A model generated the notes under the pieces. That model was given only the letters and a program-made list of their open reading frames with translations. It searched no databases and was not told the DNA's origin. 35,180 nt of DNA from RGIG5612 sp045599965 (lineage in GTDB: Bacteria > Bacillota > Clostridia > Lachnospirales > Lachnospiraceae), in the NCBI GenBank assembly GCA_045599965.1, contig JAZRXA010000045.1, positions 1-35,180 of the forward strand, given 5' to 3'. Position numbers and translations under genes: made by a program. Positions 1 to 6,601 of the stretch are shown in pieces; the first letter of the stretch is position 1; every line of letters begins with the position of its first letter.

Positions 1-14
1 TGTTTTGATAAAAT

Positions 15-207
15 TACCGAAAAAGGCACCATTGGTACCCGAAACTATATATTTTTTAAGTAAATCCATTAAATTAATTCATTATGAGAACTTGTTGAAA
101 AAGTATAGAAACTAAAAACCTTGATTTTTCAAGGTTTTTAAGCTTTTGTAAAATACATCAAAATTTTTCACAACGCTTATTGGGTACCAATGGCCCCTTT
201 TTCGGTA
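15..207. repeat. MITE-like repeat, copy 1
   Basis: Non-coding element bounded by 26-nt imperfect terminal inverted repeats: 15-40 and 182-207 match at 24 of 26 positions as reverse complements, each arm containing CATTGGTACCC or its complement. TA lies at both outer edges, which recalls the TA target of IS630/Tc1-type MITEs (inference). A second copy lies at 34968-35160 in direct orientation, aligning without gaps at a constant offset of 34953 with only a few substitutions. Similarity continues about 14 nt outside the left arm and about 20 nt outside the right arm, so the true unit may be larger than the arms suggest. No ORF inside. Confidence 0.85.
114..139. terminator. Bidirectional terminator-like hairpin inside MITE copy 1
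   Basis: Perfect 11-bp stem (114-124 with 129-139) and a TTTT loop. It has five A on the 5' side and five T on the 3' side, so it looks like an intrinsic terminator from either direction. The same hairpin is intact in copy 2 (35067-35092). Confidence 0.6.
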
Positions 208-269
208 AAAATATTTTTTAAAATTTTTTGTATGGTTTTTTGTGTAAATAGAACCTTAAAAGTTATTTT

Positions 270-451
270 CATATATGGAGCTGGCGTAGCCAGCGAAGCG
301 GCGCCTAAGGCGACGCAATGGGAGATAGTAGTAGCGGCTGTGTGATTTGTGGATTATCGGCGAGGTTGCGAGAAAGTGGGAAGGATGCGGGCAACTTTTT
401 GTTGTACGCGCCCTTTCCACTTCGAGCGCCGATTATCCATAAATCCACTGC
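270..451 (+). ncRNA. Structured repeat element A (candidate RNA or palindromic repeat)
   Basis: GC-richer than its surroundings, with three successive helices. Hairpin 1 is 280-285 with 289-294 (GCTGGC/GCCAGC). Hairpin 2 is 302-305 with 309-312 (CGCC/GGCG, loop TAA). Hairpin 3 is 351-362 with 427-438, with 64 nt at its apex that are partly self-complementary. Between hairpins 2 and 3 is a segment, CGCAATGGGA then ATAGTAGTAG, shared almost exactly with the inverted copy at 34814-34939. The paired bases differ between copies in compensatory fashion. No known RNA family is recognised. Whether it is transcribed is unknown. Confidence 0.55.
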
Positions 452-570
452 AATCCACTGCCCAAAAAGAACTATACAAATTGCAATTTAGTGCGATAAG
501 AATGTTACAAAATATTGTTTTTAAAATAGAATCTTTGAATAAATGAACGATATTAAAGAATTATAAAGGA

Positions 571-594
571 TGTTATAATATCATTTGTGATATT
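571..594 (+). promoter_or_regulatory. Extended -10 promoter with overlapping palindrome, upstream of GNAT gene
   Basis: TGtTATAAT at 571-579 fits an extended -10 element; no good -35 is visible. A perfect inverted repeat, AATATCA-tttg-TGATATT (577-594), overlaps the -10 and likely start point, the usual place for a repressor operator. Confidence 0.5.
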
Positions 595-621
595 TGTTAG
601 TGTTTGATGGAGGTTGTCAGC

Positions 622-1098
622 ATGAGAAAAATGGAATTCAGATATGCCGTTGAAAAAGATGTTCCGTTGATTCTACAATTTATTAAGGAATTAGCGAATT
701 ATGAAGAGATGCTAGATGAAGTTGTCGCAACAGAAGAACTTTTGAAAGAATGGATTTTTGAAAAAAAGAAAGCAGAGGTTATCTTTGTTTTAGAAGATAG
801 TTGTGAAGTTGGTTTTGCTTTATTCTTTCATAATTTTTCAACTTTTTTAGGTCGTGCAGGCATTTATTTGGAAGATTTATATGTCAAGCCGGAATATCGC
901 AGAAAAGGTTACGGAAAAGCTATTCTAAAGGAATTGGCTAGAATTGCTACTGAACGTGGATGTGGCAGACTTGAGTGGTGGTGCTTAAACTGGAACAAGC
1001 CGAGTGTTGATTTCTATTTATCGTTAGGTGCAGAACCAATGAAAGATTGGACGGTCTACCGCATTTCTGGAGATACATTGGATAAACTAGCACAATAA
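622..1098 (+). CDS. GNAT family N-acetyltransferase (diamine/thialysine acetyltransferase-like)
   Basis: Small acetyl-CoA-dependent N-acetyltransferase of about 158 residues. The acetyl-CoA binding loop is visible as YRRKGYGKAIL, preceded by the strand and turn LEDLYVKPE. The segment FHNFSTFLGRAGIYLEDLYV and the later SVDFYLSLGA resemble the spermidine/spermine (SSAT) and thialysine acetyltransferase branch, so a polyamine- or lysine-like amine is a plausible acceptor; the actual substrate cannot be told. I chose ATG 622 because GGAGG at 609-613 is 8 nt upstream. TTG 604 and ATG 607 are in frame further up but have no ribosome site. It heads a short run with the VOC and VanY-like genes and follows an extended -10 promoter. 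Confidence 0.85.
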   Translation: MRKMEFRYAVEKDVPLILQFIKELANYEEMLDEVVATEELLKEWIFEKKKAEVIFVLEDSCEVGFALFFHNFSTFLGRAGIYLEDLYVKPEYRRKGYGKAILKELARIATERGCGRLEWWCLNWNKPSVDFYLSLGAEPMKDWTVYRISGDTLDKLAQ

Positions 1099-1145
1099 GT
1101 TTAACCTACTAACGATGAGCATTTTTTATGCATAGGAGGTTTATA

Positions 1146-1511
1146 TTGAAACTAAAAAATGTACTAATTGTAGTAAAAGATATAGATAAGGCGTTAAAGT
1201 TCTATCAGGATTTATTTGGTTTGGAACTTGTTTTGGACAATGATGGAAATATGATTTTAACTGAAGGACTAGTACTTCAGGCAGAATCTTATTGGAAAGA
1301 ATTTATTCAAAGGGATGTAGCCAAAAAAAATAATTCCAGCGAACTTTATTTTGAGGAAGAGAATATTGATGCATTCTATGAAAAGGTGAAAACGCTTTAT
1401 CCTGAAATAGAATTTGTAAATCCACCTATGACTCATAGCTGGGGACAACGGGTTGTTCGCTTTTATGACCTAGATGGAAACCTTATAGAAGTCGGAACAC
1501 CGACAATATGA
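1146..1511 (+). CDS. VOC/glyoxalase-fold protein
   Basis: About 121 residues forming one vicinal-oxygen-chelate module pair. Near the start is the typical strand and helix VLIVVKDIDKALKFYQDLFGLE, and at the end VRFYDLDGNLIEVGTP, where the final Glu is the usual metal ligand of the fold. Members include glyoxalase I, dioxygenases and antibiotic-binding proteins; nothing here selects a reaction. I take the TTG at 1146 as start because AGGAGG (1134-1139) lies 6 nt upstream; the in-frame ATG at 1128 precedes the ribosome site. It lies 47 nt after the GNAT gene and probably shares its transcript. Confidence 0.8.
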   Translation: MKLKNVLIVVKDIDKALKFYQDLFGLELVLDNDGNMILTEGLVLQAESYWKEFIQRDVAKKNNSSELYFEEENIDAFYEKVKTLYPEIEFVNPPMTHSWGQRVVRFYDLDGNLIEVGTPTI

Positions 1512-1535
1512 ATGTTGAATTAATGTTAAGGAAAA

Positions 1536-2639
1536 ATGGAAAAAAAGGGATTATCTAAAAAAAGTAAAATACTTATAGTTTTGGCGGTAGTGATTGTCGC
1601 CTTGGTTTGTGCGGGCAGTATTTTTATAGTTAATATCAAAAAAAATGAGCCAAAACTTAAAAATAAAAAATTTGTTTTTGAGTATGGAAAAGAAATTGAT
1701 ATATCAAAATTAAAAATATTGGATAAGGATTATGAAATAGAAAAACTTTCTTGCAATTTTAAGTTTAAGGATGGAAATAAATATCCCGAGGTTGGTGAAT
1801 ATAAGCTTACAGGATATTACACATATTATATAAAAAAAGTAGATATTTCTATTTTAGTTGTTGTAAAAGATACGACCGCACCGAAAGTGATTGAGGCTAA
1901 GGAAGAAATTAAAGTTCGTGAAGGAGAAAATGAGTATAACTTTGATAATGATTTTGTTGCGGAGGATTTAAGTGAGTTTGAAACTAGTTTTGATTTGGCT
2001 AATGTTGATTTTAATACTCCAGGAAGTTACGTGGCAAAAGCTATTTTTACAGATATATATAAGAATATAACGGAGCAAAACTTTACCATAGTGGTAGAGA
2101 AAAAGCCACAACCTTCGAGCAGTTTGACATATGTAAGAGGAATCTTAATTGTTAATAAAAAACATGGATTGCCAGATGGCTATAATCCAGGAGAGAATCC
2201 GACCGCAGGTGCAGCAGTTAAAAGATTAATTGCGGCAGCAAGAGAAGAAGGTTTAGATATTGGAGACTATTATAGTGGTTTTAGAAGCTACAGTAGACAA
2301 TATAACCTATATTGGAATTATGTTAGTCGCGACGGACAAGCAGCAGCGGACACATATAGTGCAAGACCAGGATTTTCTGAGCACCAAACGGGTCTAGCGT
2401 TTGATTTGTGCCATTCAGTCGGAGGATTAATTGAAAATGATGCTGAAAGTGAATGGGTAGCACAAAATGCACATAGATTTGGGTTTATTGTTAGATATAC
2501 ACAAGGCAAACAACATATAACAGGATATGTTCCTGAGGCATGGCATATAAGATATGTTGGTGATCTTGCAACCGATATATATAATTCGGGTTTATGTTTG
2601 GAAGAATACTTAGGTGTTGAAGGCGGAGAATATTACTAA
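1536..2639 (+). CDS. Membrane-anchored D-alanyl-D-alanine carboxypeptidase, VanY/M15B type, with Ig-like domains
   Basis: Cell-wall peptidase expected to trim the terminal D-Ala of peptidoglycan stems outside the membrane. A basic N-terminus (KKSK) precedes one hydrophobic helix (about residues 13-33) that acts as signal anchor. Residues about 40-190 look like two bacterial Ig-like repeats: DTTAPKV marks the second, and NTPGSYVAKAIFTD is a typical Ig strand pair. The catalytic M15B domain fills the C-terminal half, with the zinc motif SEHQTGLAFD (His283, Asp290) and EAWH (Glu334, His337). No vanA/vanH-like genes are nearby, so a housekeeping wall role is more likely than glycopeptide resistance. 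Weak AAGGA ribosome site. Confidence 0.88.
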   Translation: MEKKGLSKKSKILIVLAVVIVALVCAGSIFIVNIKKNEPKLKNKKFVFEYGKEIDISKLKILDKDYEIEKLSCNFKFKDGNKYPEVGEYKLTGYYTYYIKKVDISILVVVKDTTAPKVIEAKEEIKVREGENEYNFDNDFVAEDLSEFETSFDLANVDFNTPGSYVAKAIFTDIYKNITEQNFTIVVEKKPQPSSSLTYVRGILIVNKKHGLPDGYNPGENPTAGAAVKRLIAAAREEGLDIGDYYSGFRSYSRQYNLYWNYVSRDGQAAADTYSARPGFSEHQTGLAFDLCHSVGGLIENDAESEWVAQNAHRFGFIVRYTQGKQHITGYVPEAWHIRYVGDLATDIYNSGLCLEEYLGVEGGEYY

Positions 2640-2688
2640 CGACGAGCATCAGGAGTGAATTGATTTTCAAAAAAAGATTAGCACAAAT

Positions 2689-2713
2689 TTTAATATTAAA
2701 AATATGATATAAT
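2689..2713 (+). promoter_or_regulatory. Rubrerythrin promoter (extended -10) with upstream palindrome
   Basis: TGaTATAAT at 2705-2713 is a consensus extended -10. Directly upstream lies the perfect palindrome TTTAATATTAAA (2689-2700), in the -35 spacer region. A Fur/PerR-type regulator would be a natural candidate for a rubrerythrin gene, but the match to a PerR box is not strong and this is inference. Confidence 0.5.
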
Positions 2714-2737
2714 AAAAGAAAAAACTTGGAGGTTATT

Positions 2738-3274
2738 ATGAACAAATACGAAGGAACACAAACAGAAAAAAATCTCGAGGCTGCTTTTGCAGGAGAATCA
2801 CAAGCAAGAAACAAGTACACATATTTTGCTTCAAAGGCAAAAAAAGAAGGCTTTGAACAAATAGCTGCTCTTTTTGAAAAAACAGCAAATAATGAAAAAG
2901 AACACGCTAAACTTTGGTTCAAGGAATTAAATGGAATTGGAACAACTGCAGAAAACCTTGCTGCAGCAGCTGATGGCGAAAACTATGAGTGGACAGATAT
3001 GTATGAAGGTTTTGCTAAGACTGCCGAAGAAGAAGGTTTCCCTGAATTGGCTGCAAAATTTAGATTGGTAGCAGCAATAGAAAAACATCATGAAGAAAGA
3101 TATCGCGCACTTCTGCATAATGTAGAAGCACAAGAAGTTTTCGCAAAGAGCGAAGTTAAAGTTTGGGAATGCAGAAATTGCGGACACATTGTTGTTGGCG
3201 AAAAAGCTCCTGAAGTTTGCCCAACATGCTTACATCCACAAGCATATTTTGAAGTAAATTGCGAAAATTATTAA
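2738..3274 (+). CDS. rbr: Rubrerythrin
   Basis: Cytoplasmic non-heme diiron peroxidase that reduces hydrogen peroxide with electrons from rubredoxin or NAD(P)H-linked reductases; a standard oxygen-defence protein in anaerobes. The N-terminal ferritin-like bundle shows the iron-ligand motifs EAAFAGESQARNKY, ANNEKEHAKLW and AAIEKHHEERY. The C-terminal rubredoxin-like FeCys4 site shows WECRNCG and VCPTCLHPQAYFE. At 178 residues it has the usual length. I chose ATG 2738 because GGAGG lies 5 nt upstream; the in-frame TTG at 2726 precedes that site. It is the first gene after an extended -10 promoter and may be the head of the long co-directional run that reaches 12299. Confidence 0.96.
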   Translation: MNKYEGTQTEKNLEAAFAGESQARNKYTYFASKAKKEGFEQIAALFEKTANNEKEHAKLWFKELNGIGTTAENLAAAADGENYEWTDMYEGFAKTAEEEGFPELAAKFRLVAAIEKHHEERYRALLHNVEAQEVFAKSEVKVWECRNCGHIVVGEKAPEVCPTCLHPQAYFEVNCENY

Positions 3275-3290
3275 AAGGATTATTTTTAAT

Positions 3291-4571
3291 ATGAAATATG
3301 CACTAATTAATGGAATTATTCTAGATGGAACAAAAGATATGCAACCGATTAGCGGTAAAGCTATCTTAGTTGAAGACAAAAATATTAAAAATATTGTTAG
3401 TGATACAGAAAATTTAGATGGCTATGGTATTGTTGATTTAAAAGGTCAATATATATTACCTGGTTTAATAAATTTACATGTTCATTTAGGCGGAAGTGGA
3501 AAGCCAAAAAAGAAAGCATCTGACCCAGTTAAGTTAGTTAAACTTATTGTTATGAATAAGTTAACTAACTGGGTTGGTCATACTCTTGTTTCCAGTTGGG
3601 CAAAGACACAATTTTTAAGTGGAACCACAACTATTAGAACGGTTGGTGGAGTCACAAATCACGACTCTTTATTAAGAGATGAGATAAAAGCAGGAAAAAA
3701 ACTAGGTCCTAGAATCATAACCAGCAATATGGCAATCTCAGTTAAAGATGGTCATATGGCAGGATCTTTAGGATATGTAGCAACTAGTCCAGAAGATGCG
3801 GCAAAGTATGTTGATATTATTGCTAAAGATAAACCTGATTTAATAAAACTTATGATTACAGGAGGAGTATTAGATGCTGAAGTTGTAGGAGAACCAGGCG
3901 TTCTTAGAATGCAACCTGAAATGGTAAAAGCTGCATGCGATAGAGCACATGAGTTAGGTTATAAAGTTGCAGCGCATGTAGAGAGCCAAGAAGGTGTTCT
4001 TGTTGCACTTGAAAATGGAGTCGATTCTATCGAACACGGAGCTAAGCCAAATGAAAGAATAATTGAATTGCTTAAAGAAAGAAAAGCATTTCAGGTTTCT
4101 ACAATATCGCCAGCACTTCCTTTTGCACTTTTTGATAGAGAAATATCTCATGCTACGTACGAACAACAAGAAAATGGCAAAATTGTTTTTGAAGGCATAA
4201 TAGACTTAGCAAAAGCCTGTCTAGAAAATGATATCCCTGTTGGTCTTGGAACTGATAGCTCATGTCCATATACTACTCAATATGACATGTGGAGAGAACT
4301 TTATTATTTTGTTAAGTATTGCGGCGTAAGCAATTCATTTGCGTTGTATAGTGGAACGCTTCTTAATGCAAATCTAGCTGGAATTGGGGATATTACTGGT
4401 TCTATTGAAGAAGGCAAGAGTGCAGATATGATTGTTGTAAAAAACAATCCATTAGAAGATTTAAGCGCACTAAGAAATGTTGAGATGGTAATCTTTGAAG
4501 GACAAATTCACAATAATCCAAAAGTCAAAAAGATTGCTATAGCAGAAAGAGAATTAGATAAATATTTATAA
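3291..4571 (+). CDS. Metal-dependent amidohydrolase (imidazolonepropionase/Xaa-Pro dipeptidase-like)
   Basis: TIM-barrel hydrolase of the amidohydrolase superfamily, 426 residues, cytoplasmic. The first metal ligands are in NLHVHLGG (His63, His65). A carboxylated-lysine candidate, Lys186, is in LIKLMITGG. Further ligands appear in AAHVES and SIEHG, and the catalytic Asp in GLGTDSS. The IKLMITGGV motif is typical of the prolidase-like amidohydrolases that cleave Xaa-Pro or Xaa-Arg/Lys dipeptides, so a peptidase or cyclic amide hydrolase is likely; the substrate is not settled. It lies 16 nt after rubrerythrin and 4 nt before the cysteine synthase gene, so it is almost certainly cotranscribed. 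Confidence 0.85.
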   Translation: MKYALINGIILDGTKDMQPISGKAILVEDKNIKNIVSDTENLDGYGIVDLKGQYILPGLINLHVHLGGSGKPKKKASDPVKLVKLIVMNKLTNWVGHTLVSSWAKTQFLSGTTTIRTVGGVTNHDSLLRDEIKAGKKLGPRIITSNMAISVKDGHMAGSLGYVATSPEDAAKYVDIIAKDKPDLIKLMITGGVLDAEVVGEPGVLRMQPEMVKAACDRAHELGYKVAAHVESQEGVLVALENGVDSIEHGAKPNERIIELLKERKAFQVSTISPALPFALFDREISHATYEQQENGKIVFEGIIDLAKACLENDIPVGLGTDSSCPYTTQYDMWRELYYFVKYCGVSNSFALYSGTLLNANLAGIGDITGSIEEGKSADMIVVKNNPLEDLSALRNVEMVIFEGQIHNNPKVKKIAIAERELDKYL

Positions 4572-4575
4572 AAAG

Positions 4576-5502
4576 ATGATCGTAAAATCTGTTGATGAAT
4601 TAATTGGAAGAACTCCTTTATTGGAAGTTTGCAATATAGAAAAAGAAATGAATCTTTGTGCAAAGGTTCTTGCAAAACTAGAGTTTTTAAATCCTACTGG
4701 TTCAGCAAAGGACAGAGCAGCAAAGACAATTATTGATGATGCAGAAAAAAATGGGCTCTTAAAACCTGGAGGAGTTATTGTTGAAGCAACTTCAGGAAAT
4801 ACTGGAATAGGGCTTGCTAGTATAGCAGCTTCAAGAGGATATAAAGCAATTATAATCATGCCGGGGAATATGTCTGCTGAAAGAATAAAACTTATGAAGG
4901 CATACGGTGCTGAAGTTATTTTATCGGATCCAGATATGGGTATGGAAGGATCGCTTGCTAAACTTAAAGAAGTGAAAGAAAAATATCCTGATTGTTTTGA
5001 AGCAGGACAGTTTGTTAATCCATCTAACCCAAAAGCTCACTACGAAACAACAGGCCCAGAAATATTTGAAGATACCGATGGAAAAGTTGACATTATAGTT
5101 GCTGGTGTGGGAACAGGCGGAACTCTTTGCGGAACTGCGAAATATCTTAAAGAAAAAAATCCATTAATAAAGGTAGTTGCTGTTGAGCCAGAGGCCTCAC
5201 CACTTTTATCAAAAGGTTGGGCTGGCAAGCATAAGCTTCAAGGCATAGGAGCAGACTTTATTCCTGAAACTTTGGATAGAGATATAATTGATGAGGTTGT
5301 TTGCGTAAGTGATGAAGATGCATTCAAAACAGCTAGACTTCTTGGCAAAAAAGAAGGAGTTATGTGCGGAATTACTTCTGGAGCAGCCTTATGTGCGGCA
5401 ATATCTTTAGCAAAGGATTTTGCAAATAAAGATAAAAATATAGTTGCTATACTTCCTGATTCGGGAGATAGATACCTCTCAACAACTTTGTTTGGAGAGT
5501 AG
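4576..5502 (+). CDS. cysK: Cysteine synthase (O-acetylserine sulfhydrylase), PLP-dependent
   Basis: Makes L-cysteine from O-acetyl-L-serine and sulfide in the cytoplasm. The PLP-binding lysine lies in NPTGSAKDRAA (Lys45), the substrate loop is EATSGNTGIGLA, the phosphate-binding glycine loop is GVGTGGTLCG, and the C-terminal GITSGAA completes the fold type II signature. At 308 residues it has the normal length. The partner serine acetyltransferase is encoded far away at 31975. No clear ribosome site precedes ATG 4576, only 4 nt after the previous stop, which suggests translational coupling. A cystathionine beta-synthase-like role is possible because the two families share these motifs. Confidence 0.9.
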   Translation: MIVKSVDELIGRTPLLEVCNIEKEMNLCAKVLAKLEFLNPTGSAKDRAAKTIIDDAEKNGLLKPGGVIVEATSGNTGIGLASIAASRGYKAIIIMPGNMSAERIKLMKAYGAEVILSDPDMGMEGSLAKLKEVKEKYPDCFEAGQFVNPSNPKAHYETTGPEIFEDTDGKVDIIVAGVGTGGTLCGTAKYLKEKNPLIKVVAVEPEASPLLSKGWAGKHKLQGIGADFIPETLDRDIIDEVVCVSDEDAFKTARLLGKKEGVMCGITSGAALCAAISLAKDFANKDKNIVAILPDSGDRYLSTTLFGE

Positions 5503-5544
5503 TGATACTATAGAAAAAAGATTAATAGTAGATAGGTAGTTAAC

Positions 5545-6363
5545 TTGAGTACAAAATTAACTGTAATTATAGATAATGCCGCAAAAGAAAATTTAAGTGG
5601 TGAATGGGGTCTTTGTATTTTGGCTGAATACAAAGATAAGAAAATTCTTGTAGATGCAGGAGCATCTAACTTATTTGCAGAAAACTTATCAAAATTAGGT
5701 TTTGATATTAAAGATATTGATATGGCAATCTTAAGCCATGCTCATTATGATCATGGAAATGGTATGCCAAAATTCTTTAAGGAAAATAGTAAAGCAAAGT
5801 TTTTCATTAGAGAAAACACAAAGGAAAACTGTTATATTAGAAAATTTATTTTTTCAAAATATATTGGTCTTCCGAAACATGTTTTGGAAGATTTTAGTGA
5901 TAGAATAGAATATGTAACAGGAGATTATAAACTTTGTGATGGAGCATATTTAATTCCTCATAAAACGCCAAACCTAGATCAAATCGGAAAAAGAGAAATG
6001 ATGTATCAAAAGACTAAGTCGGGATGGGTTGTTGATAATTTTTCTCATGAGCAAAGTCTAGTATTAGAAACAGAAAAAGGGCTTATAATTATTAATAGTT
6101 GTTCTCATGGTGGGGCGAATAATATAATAAACGAAGTAAAGGAAACTTTTCCAGATAAGAAAGTTTATGGGATTATAGGTGGTTTTCATTTATTTAATAA
6201 AACAGAAGAAGAAGTAAAAGCTTTCGCAAAAAAAGTCGAAGAGACAAATATAGAATATATTTGCACAGGACATTGCACAAAAAGTAAAGCATTTAATATT
6301 TTGAAAGAGGAACTTGGCAAAAAAGTTCACGCCTTAGAAGTTGGACTTGTAATAAAATTTTAG
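5545..6363 (+). CDS. Metallo-beta-lactamase-fold hydrolase (COG1237-like)
   Basis: Cytoplasmic metal hydrolase of 272 residues. The metal motif is AILSHAHYDHGNG, followed by INSCSHGG and by IIGGFHLF and CTGHCT, which supply later His ligands. This arrangement is typical of the family annotated as a 7,8-dihydropterin-6-yl-methyl aminobenzene 5'-phosphate synthase-like protein; in most bacteria the real substrate is unknown. It starts at TTG 5545, the first good start in frame, with a weak ribosome site. It lies 42 nt after cysK and 28 nt before the small membrane protein that precedes the molybdoenzyme operon. Confidence 0.82.
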   Translation: MSTKLTVIIDNAAKENLSGEWGLCILAEYKDKKILVDAGASNLFAENLSKLGFDIKDIDMAILSHAHYDHGNGMPKFFKENSKAKFFIRENTKENCYIRKFIFSKYIGLPKHVLEDFSDRIEYVTGDYKLCDGAYLIPHKTPNLDQIGKREMMYQKTKSGWVVDNFSHEQSLVLETEKGLIIINSCSHGGANNIINEVKETFPDKKVYGIIGGFHLFNKTEEEVKAFAKKVEETNIEYICTGHCTKSKAFNILKEELGKKVHALEVGLVIKF

Positions 6364-6391
6364 AAATCCAATATAAAGAGGGATTTGTGTT

Positions 6392-6583
6392 ATGAAATAT
6401 AAAAAAGGAAAACATATAGTAGTAATTGTATTGTTTGTGGTGATTATTGCGTTGCCATCAATCTTTTATTGGCTGAAAGGCGATCAATTTATAGAAAGTG
6501 TTTCGAAGCAAAAGGATAAAATCTCTGAGCTTTATGAAGGAGAGTTTGAGGAAAATGTGACGCCTTACTTTTTGAAAGATTAA
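6392..6583 (+). CDS. Small single-pass membrane protein (63 aa) ahead of the molybdoenzyme operon
   Basis: Not recognised. A basic start (MKYKKGKH) precedes one hydrophobic helix (about residues 9-28), then a charged, mostly acidic tail of about 35 residues containing KQKDKISELYEGEFEEN. The charge bias suggests an N-in topology, with the tail outside if it stays anchored. A ribosome site (AGAGGG) and tight spacing (28 nt after the MBL gene, 18 nt before the molybdoenzyme) make it a real gene. It could be a membrane tether or a small secreted or sensing peptide; no function can be assigned. Confidence 0.7.
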   Translation: MKYKKGKHIVVIVLFVVIIALPSIFYWLKGDQFIESVSKQKDKISELYEGEFEENVTPYFLKD

Positions 6584-6601
6584 CACTAATGGGGGAACTT
6601 T

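Noticed and set aside
349..546. 65-aa ORF on + strand near the left end
   Set aside because: It runs through hairpin 3 of structured element A, has no ribosome site, and its peptide is low-quality (rich in Arg and Cys) with no recognisable domain.
1536..2639. Vancomycin resistance locus
   Set aside because: Only a VanY-like peptidase is present; no VanH/A/X or VanRS genes adjoin it.
2491..2922. 143-aa minus-strand ORF spanning the VanY-rubrerythrin gap
   Set aside because: It overlaps the ends of two well-supported genes and their promoter; no ribosome site and no domain.
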